Notes: a model not told the origin generated them from the letters alone. A DNA stretch of 64,000 nt from an uncultured Alphaproteobacteria bacterium (GCA_913031285.1 CAJWEI010000010.1:1-64000); one strand, 5' to 3'. Numbered from the stretch's first letter, positions 8,570-19,985 are shown. Numbers and translations are program-made.

Positions 8570-10084
8570 ATGTCAATTACTCCTGATTTTGTCAGTTTTG
8601 AAAAACGTTATAAAGCTGGTGAAAATCAGATAATTTTTACTCGGCTTGCGGCTGATCTTGATACGCCTGTTTCACTTCTATTGAAGCTTACAAATGCAAG
8701 AAAAGATGCTTTCATCCTTGAGTCTGTAACCGGGGGAGAGGTCCGTGGGCGGTATTCAATCGTTGGTATGAAGCCAGATCTAATTTGGAAATGCCATGGA
8801 AAAAAAAGCTACCTCAATAGGAAGGCACGCTTTGACAGCGATGCATTCGAAGCCCAAGCTACATCTCCATTGGAAGCATTTCGTGCTGTGCTGGCTGAAA
8901 GCCACATTGATCTGCCAGAAGATTTACCACAGGCCTCAGCTGGAATGTTCGGCTACATGGGATACGATATGATCCGCCTTGTGGAGAATCTACCAAATAT
9001 GAATCCAGATCCATTGGGCCTGCCTGATGCTTTATTCCTAAGGCCCTCTATAGTGGCAGTTCTGGATGGCGTGAAAGGGGAAGTAATACTTGTCGCTCCT
9101 GTTTGGGCAGCGCATGAGCAATCGGCAAAGGCAGCTTATGCTCAAGCTGCGGAACGCATTATGGACGCTGTGCGAGATCTGGAACATCCATTGCCTGATC
9201 CACGCGATCTTGGAACTCCAGGCGAAAATGCGGAGTTCGTTTCGAATTTCTCCAAACAAGGTTACATGCAGGCTGTTGAAAAAGCGAAAGAATATATCCG
9301 TGCCGGCGACATTTTTCAAGTTGTTCCAGCCCAGCGGTGGACACAAGATTTTCCCCTTCCCCCCTTTGCGCTCTATCGGTCACTCAGGCGCACCAATCCA
9401 TCGCCCTTCATGTTTTATTTTAATTTTGGTGGCTTTCAAGTGATTGGCGCAAGCCCCGAGATATTAGTCCGGGTATTTGGCAACGACATCACAATTCGTC
9501 CCATTGCTGGAACTCGCCCGCGCGGAAGAACGCCAGAGAAAGATCTGGCGCTTGAACAGGATCTTATGAACGATAAAAAGGAGCTCGCAGAGCATCTGAT
9601 GCTACTAGATCTGGGACGTAATGATGTCGGGCGCGTCGCAAAGATAGGAACGGTTAAGCCAACTGAAGAATTTATCATTGAACGCTACAGCCATGTTATG
9701 CATATAGTTTCCAATGTAGTGGGACAGCTTTCCAAAGAGCATGATGCTCTTTCTGCTTTCTTTGCGGGCATGCCAGCCGGAACTGTGTCTGGCGCACCCA
9801 AAATCCGGGCAATGGAAATTATTGACGAATTAGAACCAGAAAAGCGCGGTGTTTATGGTGGTGGCGTGGGATATTTTAGTGCAGGCGGTGATATGGATAT
9901 GTGTATTGCACTGCGCACAGCAATCGTCAAAAACCAGAAACTCTATATTCAGGCGGGCGGTGGCGTAGTTTATGACAGTAATGCCGAATCCGAGTTTATG
10001 GAAACTGTTCACAAATCAAATGCAATCCGCCGGGCTGCAGCAGACGCTGCTATGTTTGTGGACAGCAGTTCACGCAACAGCTAA
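8570..10084 (+). CDS. trpE: Anthranilate synthase component I
   Basis: The large subunit of anthranilate synthase; it turns chorismate plus ammonia into anthranilate, the first committed step of tryptophan synthesis. The 504 residues comprise a TrpE N-terminal domain (about 15-160) and a chorismate-binding domain (about 225-490). The latter carries QVVPAQRW, IAGTRPRG, GMPAGTVSGAPK and IQAGGGVVYDSN. The ammonia-supplying partner trpG lies 1 kb downstream, separated by a dead minus-strand yibQ gene. There is no clear attenuator between ppiD and trpE. Confidence 0.96.
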   Translation: MSITPDFVSFEKRYKAGENQIIFTRLAADLDTPVSLLLKLTNARKDAFILESVTGGEVRGRYSIVGMKPDLIWKCHGKKSYLNRKARFDSDAFEAQATSPLEAFRAVLAESHIDLPEDLPQASAGMFGYMGYDMIRLVENLPNMNPDPLGLPDALFLRPSIVAVLDGVKGEVILVAPVWAAHEQSAKAAYAQAAERIMDAVRDLEHPLPDPRDLGTPGENAEFVSNFSKQGYMQAVEKAKEYIRAGDIFQVVPAQRWTQDFPLPPFALYRSLRRTNPSPFMFYFNFGGFQVIGASPEILVRVFGNDITIRPIAGTRPRGRTPEKDLALEQDLMNDKKELAEHLMLLDLGRNDVGRVAKIGTVKPTEEFIIERYSHVMHIVSNVVGQLSKEHDALSAFFAGMPAGTVSGAPKIRAMEIIDELEPEKRGVYGGGVGYFSAGGDMDMCIALRTAIVKNQKLYIQAGGGVVYDSNAESEFMETVHKSNAIRRAAADAAMFVDSSSRNS

Positions 10085-10100
10085 GCGACAACGGTGCGCT

Positions 10101-10990
10101 CTATTCTAAAACTTTTATTTTAATGAGAAGCACCTTTGAGAGTGGCACCTTAACAACCGATATGGAAGGCTCTTGTAAGTTCCAAATTTTTAAAGCGTTG
10201 ATCCTAAGGCTAATGGCACGTGCCACTACAATTGAATGGCTTCGTTGGCGGTCTCGAAACGCTGCACCATCCAAATAACGGCGAATGGTTCTTTCGTCCC
10301 TTTTTTGATCATCAAGAGCCCGGTAAATTGTCTTCGCAGTTACACCAACTTTAGTGGAGTATTGCGGGCCGGTGTTTAAGCCCGTTTCATAAAGTAGCCA
10401 AATGTGTTCAGTCGTTTGTAAAAGGTCACTAGTCCGTGTAGTAATCCCTTCAGCCTCCTGCACCATTCCAGGCCGCCAATCCATTACTGCAACAGCAACT
10501 AGTATATTTTCTTGGGCAGATAATAAGACAACTTCTATGTCATCCGCTTTTACTCCCTCAGGGTAATCCACCAGCGCAACCGCTTCAAAGCCGTAGTTTA
10601 TTTAATAGCACATCAAAGATTTATCTGCAGGCGTTTCTGATCGAAACGCAACATTAATGGGATAAGCAAACGTTCCTAGAATCAATAGATGAAGACGACG
10701 ATTCTTAAAGTCAGTCAAAACAATAAAGAATACGGCTTTACCCATTGCATCCACTGCAGGTGCCCAATATTGCTCAATAGCAGGCTTCAACGTCATTTTA
10801 CTAACCGATAATTCTATAAATTCTTCACGGAAAGTGATATCATCAACAGATGCTTGTTTGTTTAGTGGGCACGCTGCTTGCAAACCTGTATAGCATGCAA
10901 CTATAAATGATAGCCCGAGTGACAGGCCTAAAAAAACCCCCGAAAAAATTGCATGACACTGAATTGTCCTGTACTAGACAAGCGTTTCTA
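10101..10990 (-). pseudogene. Divergent polysaccharide deacetylase (YibQ/DUF610), broken
   Basis: One continuous minus-strand frame of about 290 codons is interrupted by a single TAA at 10602-10604, and no proper ATG start is visible. It begins with a membrane anchor (LGLSLGLSFIVACYTGL). It ends with typical YibQ features: YGFEAVALVDYPEGV, YETGLNTGPQYSTKVGV, RTIRRYLDGAAFRDRQ and VARAISLRINALKIW. Intact Rhodobacteraceae homologues are, from memory, about 400 or more residues and occupy this same slot between trpE and trpG. The middle therefore also seems deleted, including much of the NodB-like start. The single stop suggests a recent death. Confidence 0.8.
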
Positions 10991-11107
10991 ATGTCAGCTG
11001 GCCGCAAAATTATCACCACCTCTTGACGGCTGGAAAAAACCCTGAGCATCTATAGCGCACGCGTTGCCCATTGGGCCAGGCCAAATCAAATATGTGAAAG
11101 AAACAAG

Positions 11108-11689
11108 ATGCTATTGCTTATAGATAACTACGACAGCTTTACATATAATCTTGTACATTATTTTGGAGATCTTGGACAGGATGTGGTTGTCAAGCGGAAC
11201 GATGAATTAGACCCACAAGCGGCCTTAGCACTCAATCCAGCAGGCATAGTTCTGTCGCCAGGTCCCTGTGATCCAAAGCAAGCTGGTATATGTTTGGCTT
11301 TAGTCGATGCGGTAAAGGAGACAAAAACACCAATGTTTGGTGTATGCCTTGGCCATCAGACAATAGGAGAGGCCTTTGATGGAAAAGTCGTGCAATGCCA
11401 TGAGATCGTCCACGGCAAACTAAGCGAGATAAAAAATAAAGGCCAGGGCGTCTTTAGAGGCCTGCCCAGCACTTTTAAAGCGACGCGATACCATTCCTTG
11501 ATCATAGAACGAGAGAGCCTGCCTGAAGCACTTGAAATTACAGCCGAGTTGGATGACGGGACAATAATGGGAGTGCGTCATAAAGCACTTCCAATCGAAG
11601 GAGTTCAGTTCCACCCAGAATCCATTGCTTCTGAAAATGGGCATCAATTACTCCAGAATTTCATTTACAACCTAAAGGTTCAAGCATGA
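11108..11689 (+). CDS. trpG: Anthranilate synthase component II (glutamine amidotransferase)
   Basis: Supplies ammonia from glutamine to TrpE. The class I glutamine amidotransferase triad is visible: catalytic Cys in FGVCLGHQ near residue 79, and His and Glu in QFHPES near residue 170. The N-terminal [19 protein letters not shown] is typical of TrpG/PabA. Its length is 193 residues. The stop overlaps the trpD start by four bases. It may also serve aminodeoxychorismate synthase, because no separate pabA is visible here. Confidence 0.95.
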   Translation: MLLLIDNYDSFTYNLVHYFGDLGQDVVVKRNDELDPQAALALNPAGIVLSPGPCDPKQAGICLALVDAVKETKTPMFGVCLGHQTIGEAFDGKVVQCHEIVHGKLSEIKNKGQGVFRGLPSTFKATRYHSLIIERESLPEALEITAELDDGTIMGVRHKALPIEGVQFHPESIASENGHQLLQNFIYNLKVQA

Positions 11690-12708
11690 GTGACGCTCTT
11701 AAGCCATTGATTTCAAAAGCCGCGGATGGGCCACTGTCACCGAATGAAGCACAGATTGCATTTAAAATACTCTTTGACGGTGCTGCTACACCCGCACAAA
11801 TAGGCGGGTTTTTAATGACACTGCGCACACGCGGCGAAACAGTTGATGAGTTTGCAGCAGCCGCAACTGTAATGCGGGCCAAATGTAACAAAGTGACTGC
11901 CCCTGTCGAGGCCATGGATATTGTTGGAACTGGCGGTGATGGCAAGGGCACGCTAAATATCTCGACTGCAACCGCACTTGTTGTAGCCGGTGCAGGCATC
12001 ACAGTTGCCAAACATGGAAATAGAAACCTATCTTCCAAATCTGGTGCTGCTGATGCGCTTGGGCAATTGGGAGTAAAAGTAATGCTTGGTGCGGGTGCTG
12101 TCGAACAAACATTGGCACGAGCTGGGATCTGTTTTATGATGGCTCCAATGCATCATCCAGCGATGGCACACGTCGGTCCAGTCCGGGCAGAACTTGGATC
12201 TAGAACCATCTTTAATATTCTAGGGCCTTTGACTAATCCAGCTGGTGTAAAACGGCAACTTACAGGGGCTTATGCACGCGAACTGATCCGTCCCATGGCG
12301 CAAACGTTGGCTCAGTTGGGAACTGAGAGGGCCTGGCTCGTACATGGCAGTGATGGCACAGATGAACTTGCTATATCGGGTGTAAGCTGGGTCGCCATGC
12401 TAAATGAAAACGGTGCAATTATCGATGCTGAGATACACCCAGAAGACTTTGGACTGAAACCATATCCTTTTGAAGAAATTTTAGGCGCTACGCCAGCTGA
12501 GAACGCTCAGGCATTGAGCAAACTGCTTAGCGGTGAAAAATCTGCTTACCGAGAGGCGGTTTTGTTGAACTCAGCCGCTGCTTTGATCGTCGCGGGTAAA
12601 ACAGAAAATAAACAAGAAGCGGTCGAGATGGCGCGTACTAGCATCGATAGTGGAGCCGCCCAAAACAAACTTGATATGCTAGTTAAAATTACATCGGAGG
12701 CATCGTGA
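11686..12708 (+). CDS. trpD: Anthranilate phosphoribosyltransferase
   Basis: Transfers the phosphoribosyl group of PRPP to anthranilate. The 340 residues show the helical N-terminal domain and the PRPP-site GTGGDG near residue 82. [25 protein letters not shown] and [11 protein letters not shown] follow, all signature blocks of the family. It overlaps trpG and trpC by four bases at each end, so the three are tightly coupled. Confidence 0.96.
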   Translation: MSDALKPLISKAADGPLSPNEAQIAFKILFDGAATPAQIGGFLMTLRTRGETVDEFAAAATVMRAKCNKVTAPVEAMDIVGTGGDGKGTLNISTATALVVAGAGITVAKHGNRNLSSKSGAADALGQLGVKVMLGAGAVEQTLARAGICFMMAPMHHPAMAHVGPVRAELGSRTIFNILGPLTNPAGVKRQLTGAYARELIRPMAQTLAQLGTERAWLVHGSDGTDELAISGVSWVAMLNENGAIIDAEIHPEDFGLKPYPFEEILGATPAENAQALSKLLSGEKSAYREAVLLNSAAALIVAGKTENKQEAVEMARTSIDSGAAQNKLDMLVKITSEAS

Positions 12709-13514
12709 ACAGTACAGTTCTGGACCGAATAAAAGCCTATAAGCTTGAAGAAATTGCAAAAGATAAAGCGCATAAACCGCTCAGCAGTGTTGAGGCGGAC
12801 GCAAAAGCCGCGACTGCGCCAAGGGGCTTTTATAATCGACTATTGACTGCATCCAAGACTGGATATGGACTAATTGCAGAGATTAAGAAGGCATCGCCAT
12901 CGAAAGGTCTTATCCGGGGTGATTTTAACCCAATAGCACTTGCAAAAGATTATGAAGATGGCGGCGCCAGCTGTCTGTCAGTTTTGACCGATACACCCAG
13001 TTTTCAGGGGAAAAAAGAGTATTTAGTACAAGCACGTCAAGCTACATCTCTACCCACTTTACGCAAAGACTTTATGTATGATACCTATCAAGTTGCAGAA
13101 GCCCGCGCTCTGGGTGCGGATTGTATCTTAATCATTTTGGCCTCAACCAGCAATAATCAAGCGATAGAGCTTGAAGAATCGGCTTTTTCTTGGGGTATGG
13201 ATGTTTTGGTTGAAGTGCATGACGCTCAAGAGCTTGAACGTTCAGCCGAACTCAAATCACCAATGATTGGTATTAACAATCGAAATTTGAAAACGTTTGA
13301 AACCACATTGAGTACTACACGAGATTTATCTCGTATGGTACCAAAAGGCCGCTTGATCATCTCAGAATCCGGCCTGACATCGCAGGAAAATTTGGCAGAT
13401 ATGGCTACTTTTGGAGCACGCTGTTTTTTGATAGGTGAAAGTTTGATGCTAAAAGAGAATGTGCGCCAAGCAACGCAGCATATTTTAGAAAATCCAACCC
13501 AGGGAGATCGCTGA
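12705..13514 (+). CDS. trpC: Indole-3-glycerol phosphate synthase
   Basis: Closes the indole ring in tryptophan synthesis. It is a 269-residue TIM barrel. Signature segments are [63 protein letters not shown] and [11 protein letters not shown]. It is stand-alone, with no TrpF fusion. The TGA stop shares one base with the moaC ATG. trpF, trpA and trpB are not in the window. Confidence 0.96.
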   Translation: MNSTVLDRIKAYKLEEIAKDKAHKPLSSVEADAKAATAPRGFYNRLLTASKTGYGLIAEIKKASPSKGLIRGDFNPIALAKDYEDGGASCLSVLTDTPSFQGKKEYLVQARQATSLPTLRKDFMYDTYQVAEARALGADCILIILASTSNNQAIELEESAFSWGMDVLVEVHDAQELERSAELKSPMIGINNRNLKTFETTLSTTRDLSRMVPKGRLIISESGLTSQENLADMATFGARCFLIGESLMLKENVRQATQHILENPTQGDR

Positions 13515-13990
13515 TGTCAGGTCTATCTCATTTTGATAATCAAGGTCAGGCTTTTATGGTTGATGTCTCAGAAAAAGCCCATACTGACAGAATCGCAGTC
13601 GCGGCTGGCTGGATCAAAATGAAACCTGCAACTTTTAACCTTATTTCTGAAAGTGGAACAAAAAAGGGCGATGTGCTCGGCATTGCTCAGCTTGCTGGCA
13701 TCATGGGGGTTAAAAAGACACCCGACTTGATCCCATTATGTCACCCGCTGACGATTAGCAAAGTATCGGTTAACCTCACACTTGAACCCACACTCCCAGG
13801 AGTACAGATCAACGCAACGGTTAAGACCACGGGCCAGACTGGTGTAGAGATGGAAGCGTTAACAGCGGTCAGCGTCGCTGCTTTAACAATCTATGATATG
13901 GTAAAGGCTGCTGATAAAACAATGGAGATCGGCGGTATTAAACTACTGCTCAAAGATGGCGGAAAATCAGGCCGCTACGAAGCTCTATGA
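13514..13990 (+). CDS. moaC: Cyclic pyranopterin monophosphate synthase
   Basis: Second enzyme of molybdenum-cofactor synthesis; it converts the MoaA product to cyclic pyranopterin monophosphate. The 158 residues match the family length. The active-site stretch [13 protein letters not shown] is near residue 75. [21 protein letters not shown] and the C-terminal KSGRYEAL are diagnostic. It is coupled to trpC upstream and overlaps moeA by four bases. Confidence 0.96.
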   Translation: MSGLSHFDNQGQAFMVDVSEKAHTDRIAVAAGWIKMKPATFNLISESGTKKGDVLGIAQLAGIMGVKKTPDLIPLCHPLTISKVSVNLTLEPTLPGVQINATVKTTGQTGVEMEALTAVSVAALTIYDMVKAADKTMEIGGIKLLLKDGGKSGRYEAL

Positions 13991-15159
13991 TCTCTGTCGA
14001 AAAGGCTCTTGAGACTCTATTCCAATTGGTCCAACTAATGTCCACCCAAGTTGTTCCTCTGCGATATGCGCACAAACGTGTCCTTGCAGAAAATGCTGTC
14101 GCGCCGCGCGATCAACCTACATTTTCCTCATCCGCTATGGATGGCTACGCTATTTCTGATATGGACGCGGGACCTGGGGCAATGTTCGACGTAATTGGTG
14201 AAGCCGCAGCCGGGCATCATTTTTCCGGATCGATCGAATTGGGACAAGCTGTTCGGATTTTTACGGGAGCTCCCCTCCCAAGCGGTGCAAAAAGGATTAT
14301 CATCCAAGAAGAGGTGATGTGCAAAGCAAAGCAAATCACTCTTGGAAAAAAGATCACCCAGTCAGAATTCATACGTCCAGCAGGAGGTGATTTTTCTAAA
14401 GGCTTTAAAATCAAAGCAAATTGTCGTCTTAACCCGTCAGACATTGCCCTCCTAGCCTCTATGAATGTGGCAGAAGTCACTGTTTTTAAAAAACCCGTTG
14501 TTGCATTGATCTCAACAGGCGACGAACTCGTGATGCCTGGCGAAAATCCTAAGCGAGATCAAATCATTGCCTCGAATACGTTTGGTCTCGCGGCTCTGCT
14601 AGAAGATCACGGAGCGAATGCAAAGATTTTGCCAATAGCGCGCGATACTCATTTATCATTAAAATCTGTTTTTGACCTCACACACGACGCAGACCTTATT
14701 GTTACAATAGGTGGAGCTTCGGTCGGGGATCATGATCTGGTCGCAGAGGTGGCCATGAAGCATGGCTTTAAACAAAGTTTTTATAAAGTTGCGATGCGCC
14801 CCGGTAAACCTCTTATGGCGGGTCATTTTAACAACACACCCCTCGTTGGACTTCCCGGCAACCCAGTCTCTGCCATGGTATGTGGACATATTTTTTTAGT
14901 GCCTATGCTGCATGCGATGCTTGGGCTTGGTCAGGCTGCTAGGGAAACCATGAGAGCTCCATTGGCACACGGCGTAGAAGCCAATGGCGGTCGTAAACAC
15001 TATTGTCGCGCTATATTACGCCCAGACGGTTTACACATCGCTGAAAGACAAGACAGTTCACTTTTAAGTATTTTAGCTGGAGCCAATGCCCTCGTAATCC
15101 GCGAGTTAAATGCACCACCAGCGCGTTCTGGGGAATTAGTAGAATATCTACCTATTTAG
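13987..15159 (+). CDS. moeA: Molybdopterin molybdotransferase
   Basis: Inserts molybdate into adenylylated molybdopterin. The 390 residues contain the MoeA N-terminal region with [25 protein letters not shown] follows, then the MoaB/Mog-like domain with STGDEL and [11 protein letters not shown], then [11 protein letters not shown]. The C-terminal beta domain ends with LVEYLPI. It is the last gene of the trpGDC-moaC-moeA run before lexA. Confidence 0.96.
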   Translation: MISVEKALETLFQLVQLMSTQVVPLRYAHKRVLAENAVAPRDQPTFSSSAMDGYAISDMDAGPGAMFDVIGEAAAGHHFSGSIELGQAVRIFTGAPLPSGAKRIIIQEEVMCKAKQITLGKKITQSEFIRPAGGDFSKGFKIKANCRLNPSDIALLASMNVAEVTVFKKPVVALISTGDELVMPGENPKRDQIIASNTFGLAALLEDHGANAKILPIARDTHLSLKSVFDLTHDADLIVTIGGASVGDHDLVAEVAMKHGFKQSFYKVAMRPGKPLMAGHFNNTPLVGLPGNPVSAMVCGHIFLVPMLHAMLGLGQAARETMRAPLAHGVEANGGRKHYCRAILRPDGLHIAERQDSSLLSILAGANALVIRELNAPPARSGELVEYLPI

Positions 15160-15191
15160 ATCTACTGGTTACCACACTTGACACAAAACAT

Positions 15192-15206
15192 GAACACATA
15201 TAGAAC
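15192..15206 (+). promoter_or_regulatory. LexA-binding SOS box upstream of lexA
   Basis: The sequence GAAC-ACATATA-GAAC is a direct repeat of GAAC with seven bases between, the SOS box (GTTC-N7-GTTC in the other orientation) known for alphaproteobacterial LexA. It lies 31 bases before the lexA GTG, where a repressor would block its own promoter. Its presence inside the longer upstream reading frame supports the downstream start. Confidence 0.85.
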
Positions 15207-15237
15207 AAACTATAGAAACTACGTATGGAGGCGAGCG

Positions 15238-15933
15238 GTGCTGACGCGCAAACAATTGGATCTTTTAGACTTTATCAATAAAAAACTTCAAAATGAGGGT
15301 GTCCCACCATCCTTTGATGAAATGAAAGTAGCACTTGATTTGCGTTCGAAATCCGGCATTCATCGGCTGATAACAGCTTTGGAAGAACGCGGTTTCATCC
15401 GGCGACTCGCGCATCGAGCACGGGCAATCGAAATTGTAAAATTGCCTGAAACCCTGGGTGGAGAGGCTGCCAACTTTACACCAAAAGTCATCACAGGCGG
15501 AAAAACTGTTAAAGGGCAAAGTAACGCCACACCAATTGAAAAAATTCACGCTATGGAACTGCCCGTAATGGGACGGATCGCCGCCGGCGTGCCTATTGAA
15601 GCAATTTCGCAAGTATCACACAGCGTTGCAGTCCCAGGGCAAATGTTGCGAGGCTTAGGTGAACATTACGCACTTGAAGTCAAAGGCGATTCGATGATTG
15701 AGGCGGGCATCAATGACGGAGATGTAGTAGTTATACGTGAAACGAAAACTGCGACTAATGGCGATATCGTAGTAGCATTAATTGAAGACCACGAAGCTAC
15801 CCTTAAACGGTTTTTTCACCGTGGTGAAGCAATTGCACTAGAAGCGGCAAATCCAGCCTATCAAACGCGAATTCTATCGCAAGATAAGGTTAAGGTGCAA
15901 GGACGCTTAGTGGGACTGATAAGAAGTTATTAA
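15238..15933 (+). CDS. lexA: SOS regulator LexA
   Basis: Repressor of the DNA-damage response, inactivated by RecA-stimulated self-cleavage. I start it at GTG 15238, preceded by GGAGG six bases upstream. The protein then begins [13 protein letters not shown] like other alphaproteobacterial LexA proteins and has 231 residues. An in-frame ATG at 15178 would run through the SOS box. The winged-helix DNA-binding region includes [18 protein letters not shown]. The Ala-Gly cleavage site is in GRIAAGVP, the catalytic Ser is in GDSMIEAG and the catalytic Lys is in ATLKRF. It should repress itself through the box upstream. Confidence 0.96.
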   Translation: MLTRKQLDLLDFINKKLQNEGVPPSFDEMKVALDLRSKSGIHRLITALEERGFIRRLAHRARAIEIVKLPETLGGEAANFTPKVITGGKTVKGQSNATPIEKIHAMELPVMGRIAAGVPIEAISQVSHSVAVPGQMLRGLGEHYALEVKGDSMIEAGINDGDVVVIRETKTATNGDIVVALIEDHEATLKRFFHRGEAIALEAANPAYQTRILSQDKVKVQGRLVGLIRSY

Positions 15934-16351
15934 GAAAAGTTATTAGATATATAGCAGAATTAATTCAAAGCCGCCTTGCCGCAAAAAAATTATTTTAATA
16001 CGGTTTAGCTGGCGGCATATGATTGACATTCTGCACAGACAAATTTGAGACATATCAGTATAATTGTAAACTTCCTAGCTTCTATCGGGGCTTAGCTGGG
16101 ATAAAAGCCAGCATCCTTTTAAAAATATTAAAAGAAATGTAATTATGATGTATGCTGTCAAGGAGAATGTAAAAATTATGTGTGTCCGGGCCGCGAAAAG
16201 TGCGAGAGTCCAATGGGAGAGATAACTGCATTCAACAGGGGTTTTCAGGATAATTATTTAACTAGTGCTGAGCGTGCTTGTCCTAATGCTTGACGACCGT
16301 TAGACACAACGCGAACTGGAATTAAAAACTTATCCAAAGGTTAAACTGATC
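15934..16351. other. Gene-free interval between lexA and gltX
   Basis: About 420 bases with no supportable gene. An inverted repeat (GCCGCC at 15970-15975, GGCGGC at 16011-16016, with inner CCG/CGG) could form a weak structure after lexA. From memory, many Rhodobacteraceae carry comEC between lexA and gltX. I searched both strands for ComEC-like segments and found none, so the gene seems removed rather than recently broken. The gltX promoter should lie in the 3' half. Confidence 0.45.
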
Positions 16352-17761
16352 ATGAGCGCCATTGTAACTCGCATCGCCCCTTCGCCAACTGGTTATATGC
16401 ATATTGGGACAGCCCGAACGGCGCTATTCAATTGGCTGTATGCGCGTGGTCGAGGCGGAAAATTCCTACTGCGCGTTGAGGACACTGACAAAGAACGATC
16501 TTCAGCAGAGGCGACAGAAGCTATTTTTAGAGGGCTTGAATGGCTTGGCCTTGATTTTGACGAAACGCCCGTTTTTCAGGCTTCGCGGGCAGACCGCCAT
16601 GTCGAGATTGCCACCAAGCTACTCGCTTCAGGAAATGCTTATAAGTGCTTTTCAACCCAAGAAGAGATAGTAAAATTTCGCGATGCGGCTTACGCTCGGG
16701 GTAGTTCGACACTTTTTCAAAGCCCTTGGAGAGATGCAGACGACATCACTCATCCCAATATACCTTATGTCATTCGTATTAAATCTCCCAATGAGGGTCA
16801 TACTATTATCAAAGACCAGGTACAGGGCGACGTAAAAATAAAAAATGACCAATTAGATGATATGGTTCTTTTACGCTCAGATGGCACTCCTGTCTATATG
16901 TTGGCTGTTGTTGTCGACGATCATGATATGGGCATTACCCATGTGATCCGCGGCGACGATCATCTGAATAATGCTGCAAGACAAATGCTCATTTATAAGG
17001 CGTTGGATTGGCCAATTCCTGTCTATGGACACTTGCCCCTTATTTTGGGTCCAGACGGAAAAAAACTATCAAAACGCCATGGAGCGACAAGTGTCGAAGA
17101 CTATCAGCTTATGGGTTATCCCGCCTCTGGTATGCGTAATTACCTTGCTCGTCTAGGTTGGAGCCATGGCAACGACGAATTTTTTAGCGATGACGAGGCC
17201 AAAATTTGGTTTGATTTAGATGCAATCGGAAAATCTGCTGCGCGCTTTGATTTTAAAAAACTTGAAAACCTTTGCAAACAACATATAGCCCAAACACACG
17301 ATGATGCATTGCTGCATGACATAGTGCAGTACAAGATAATAAAAGACGGTGAAGACGAGGCCCTAAAAGTCAGTGAAAGGTTATTACCAACCCTTTACTG
17401 CATCAAAAATAGGGCGAAAACATATGGGGAAATTATTGAAAAAGCTAACTTTATCCTCATCAACCGTCCAATAGAAATTAATGAAAAGGCATTAAAAAAT
17501 TTGTCAGAAGACGCAATTTTAATGTTGAATAGATTGACGTCGCTATTGCGGAATGTTAGCTGGACGAGAGAAAAACTCGAAACGCTCAGCGAGTCTGTAG
17601 CCGAAACCTTTGACACCAGCTTCGGAAAACTTGCCGGACCGCTTAGGGCAGCTTTGGCCGGACAGACTATAACCCCAAGTGTGTTCGATATGATGCTGAT
17701 CTTGGGACGAGATGAGACCATCGCAAGACTTGCGGATATTACCGCAAAGGGATCACACTGA
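16352..17761 (+). CDS. gltX: Glutamyl-tRNA synthetase
   Basis: Charges tRNA with glutamate (class I synthetase). The HIGH-type motif is in [20 protein letters not shown] near residue 11. The KMSKS-type motif is [11 protein letters not shown] near residue 240, and IRGDDHLNN lies between them. The C-terminal half is the helical anticodon-binding cage. Its length of 469 residues is normal for alphaproteobacteria, many of which have two gltX copies, one acting on tRNA-Gln. Which type this is cannot be told here. Confidence 0.95.
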   Translation: MSAIVTRIAPSPTGYMHIGTARTALFNWLYARGRGGKFLLRVEDTDKERSSAEATEAIFRGLEWLGLDFDETPVFQASRADRHVEIATKLLASGNAYKCFSTQEEIVKFRDAAYARGSSTLFQSPWRDADDITHPNIPYVIRIKSPNEGHTIIKDQVQGDVKIKNDQLDDMVLLRSDGTPVYMLAVVVDDHDMGITHVIRGDDHLNNAARQMLIYKALDWPIPVYGHLPLILGPDGKKLSKRHGATSVEDYQLMGYPASGMRNYLARLGWSHGNDEFFSDDEAKIWFDLDAIGKSAARFDFKKLENLCKQHIAQTHDDALLHDIVQYKIIKDGEDEALKVSERLLPTLYCIKNRAKTYGEIIEKANFILINRPIEINEKALKNLSEDAILMLNRLTSLLRNVSWTREKLETLSESVAETFDTSFGKLAGPLRAALAGQTITPSVFDMMLILGRDETIARLADITAKGSH

Positions 17762-17849
17762 CCTTATGCAAAGGTTTGTAATTTAATCCTTACAAAGAAC
17801 AAAATAACTAATGGCGTGGGCCAATGTCGGGAAGTGAGAAGGAAAAAAT

Positions 17850-19145
17850 ATGGCTAAAAAGACGAAAACTGCAAAGTTGATCCTCGATGGCAAAGAATAT
17901 GATCTTCCAATCCACTCCCCAAGTGCAGGTCCTGATGTGATCGATATCAGAAAACTATATGCTCAAGCAGGTGTTTTCACTTATGACCCCGGATTCACGT
18001 CGACAGCAAGCTGCGACAGTACGATCACATTTATCGATGGTGATAAGGGTGAGCTTTTACACCGAGGCTACCCAATAGATCAGCTGGCCTCGAAATCACA
18101 TTATCTCGAGGTGTGCTATCTTCTTTTATACGGCGAACTCCCTTCGCCGGCCAAACTGGAAGATTTTGAAAGCCGTGTTACAAATCACACCATGATACAC
18201 GAGCAAATGATGTATTTGTTCCGCGGCTTTCGCAGAGATGCGCATCCTATGGCAATTATGACAGGTGTTGTTGGAGCAATGTCAGCATTTTATCATGACA
18301 GCACCGACGTCAGTGACCCTTGGCAGCGTGAAGTGGCGTCAATTCGTATGATTGCCAAAATGCCTACGATTGCCGCAAATGCATATAAATATACAATCGG
18401 ACAACCGCTAGTCTATCCCCGCAATGATCTCGATTATTCTTCAAACTTTTTGCGCATGTGCTTTTCTGTACCAGCCGAAGATTATCAAGTGAACCCAATC
18501 TTGAGCCGTGCAATGGATCGGATATTTACTCTACATGCTGATCACGAACAAAATGCGTCTACCTCTACAGTCAGATTAGCCTCTAGCTCGGGCGCAAATC
18601 CTTTTGCCTGCATTGCTGCTGGAATTGCCTGTTTGTGGGGACCAGCGCATGGTGGAGCCAATCAGGCATGTCTTGAAATGCTGCGAGAAATTGGAACTAC
18701 GGATCGCATCCCAGTTTTTATTGCTCGCGCTAAAGACAGAGATGATCCATTCCGCCTAATGGGCTTCGGTCATCGAGTGTACAAAAACACCGATCCCCGA
18801 GCGACCGTTTTAAAGCAATCAGCCGATGAGGTTTTAGAACTTTTGGGAGTGGAAAATAATCCATTATTGCAAGTCGCCAAAGAGCTCGAGACAATGGCAC
18901 TGAATGACCCATATTTCACAGAGAAGAAACTATTCCCAAACGTTGATTTTTACTCAGGAATAATTCTCGAAGCAATGGGTTTTCCAACATCTATGTTTAC
19001 ACCGATCTTCACGGTTAGCCGTACTGTAGGTTGGATTTCTCAGTGGAAAGAGATGATTGCTGATCCACAAATGAGAATTGGCAGGCCAAGACAGCTATAC
19101 CTTGGAGACATAACCCGAGATTATGTGAACATAGAGAACCGTTAA
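17850..19145 (+). CDS. gltA: Citrate synthase
   Basis: Condenses oxaloacetate and acetyl-CoA at the entry to the TCA cycle. The 431 residues fit the type II (hexameric, NADH-sensitive) group. Catalytic residues are the His in GPAHGGAN, the His in MGFGHRVYK and the Asp in [14 protein letters not shown] sits just before the ATG. It directly follows gltX, a conserved Rhodobacteraceae pairing. Confidence 0.97.
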   Translation: MAKKTKTAKLILDGKEYDLPIHSPSAGPDVIDIRKLYAQAGVFTYDPGFTSTASCDSTITFIDGDKGELLHRGYPIDQLASKSHYLEVCYLLLYGELPSPAKLEDFESRVTNHTMIHEQMMYLFRGFRRDAHPMAIMTGVVGAMSAFYHDSTDVSDPWQREVASIRMIAKMPTIAANAYKYTIGQPLVYPRNDLDYSSNFLRMCFSVPAEDYQVNPILSRAMDRIFTLHADHEQNASTSTVRLASSSGANPFACIAAGIACLWGPAHGGANQACLEMLREIGTTDRIPVFIARAKDRDDPFRLMGFGHRVYKNTDPRATVLKQSADEVLELLGVENNPLLQVAKELETMALNDPYFTEKKLFPNVDFYSGIILEAMGFPTSMFTPIFTVSRTVGWISQWKEMIADPQMRIGRPRQLYLGDITRDYVNIENR

Positions 19146-19199
19146 AATACTTACTGGCATCCCCAAGAAACCCAGTTTTAATCGCACTTTTTCATGGAC

Positions 19200-19985
19200 T
19201 TAACGGCCCTGAAATTTTGCTGGCCTCTTTTGAATAAATGCACTGACCCCTTCGCCAAAATCACGTGTAGCGCCACAAGATTTTTGTAGTTTTGCCTCTA
19301 AAGATAGTTGCTCGTCCAACGAATTTCCCAAAGAGGCACGCAACGCCTTTTTGATGTTCTGATAGGCAACGGTTGGCCCTTGAGCTAGGTGCGCAGCGCG
19401 CGCTTTCCAAGTTGCTTCGAAATCTTCATCCGGTACAGCTTCCCAAATTAGGCCCCAATTATCGGCCTGTTTCGCCGAAATTTTTTCCGCAAACAATGAG
19501 GCTCCCATGGATTTAGCCATACCAACCGCCCGCGGAATGACAAAGGTGCCGCCGGCATCTGGCATCAGCCCAATGCGAGTAAATGCTTGCATAAGATAAG
19601 CCGAATACGCTCCAATGACTACATCCGCAGCCAGAGCGAGATTTGCCCCCGCCCCGGCCGCAGCGCCATTTAGCGCCGTGATGGTTGGCACGGGACAATT
19701 GATTATAGCACGAAGCATCGGTTCATATTCGTCACGCAAAGTTCGCTCCATATCAATATTAGCAGCATTGGATCGGTCTCCTAAATCCTGACCAGAACAA
19801 AACGCACTACCGGTCCCAGTAATCACGACCACCCGAGCCTTTTGGCTTAGTTCGCTAACAGCGGCCGTAATCTCAGCACGCATTTGCGTATTGAGTGCAT
19901 TCATAACTTCTGGCCGATTTAAGGTTACGCAGCCAATATTATCTTCAAAAGTTACGTCTAAAGTTTTGTAATCCATACCGATCAA
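19200..19985 (-). CDS. Enoyl-CoA hydratase/isomerase family protein
   Basis: A 261-residue crotonase-fold enzyme. The oxyanion-hole segments are GTGSAFCSGQDL and LNGAAAGAGANLALAADVV, and IGLMPDAGGTFVIPRAVG follows. The last block resembles PaaG-type isomerases, but no phenylacetate genes are nearby, so the substrate is unknown. It lies downstream of ccmH on the same strand, 64 bases away, and may be a read-through passenger of the argC-ccm transcript. Confidence 0.85.
   Translation of the reverse strand: MIGMDYKTLDVTFEDNIGCVTLNRPEVMNALNTQMRAEITAAVSELSQKARVVVITGTGSAFCSGQDLGDRSNAANIDMERTLRDEYEPMLRAIINCPVPTITALNGAAAGAGANLALAADVVIGAYSAYLMQAFTRIGLMPDAGGTFVIPRAVGMAKSMGASLFAEKISAKQADNWGLIWEAVPDEDFEATWKARAAHLAQGPTVAYQNIKKALRASLGNSLDEQLSLEAKLQKSCGATRDFGEGVSAFIQKRPAKFQGR

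Noticed and set aside
10101-10883. Two separate small minus-strand genes between trpE and trpG
   Set aside because: They share one frame and are two halves of a single YibQ gene split by a TAA.
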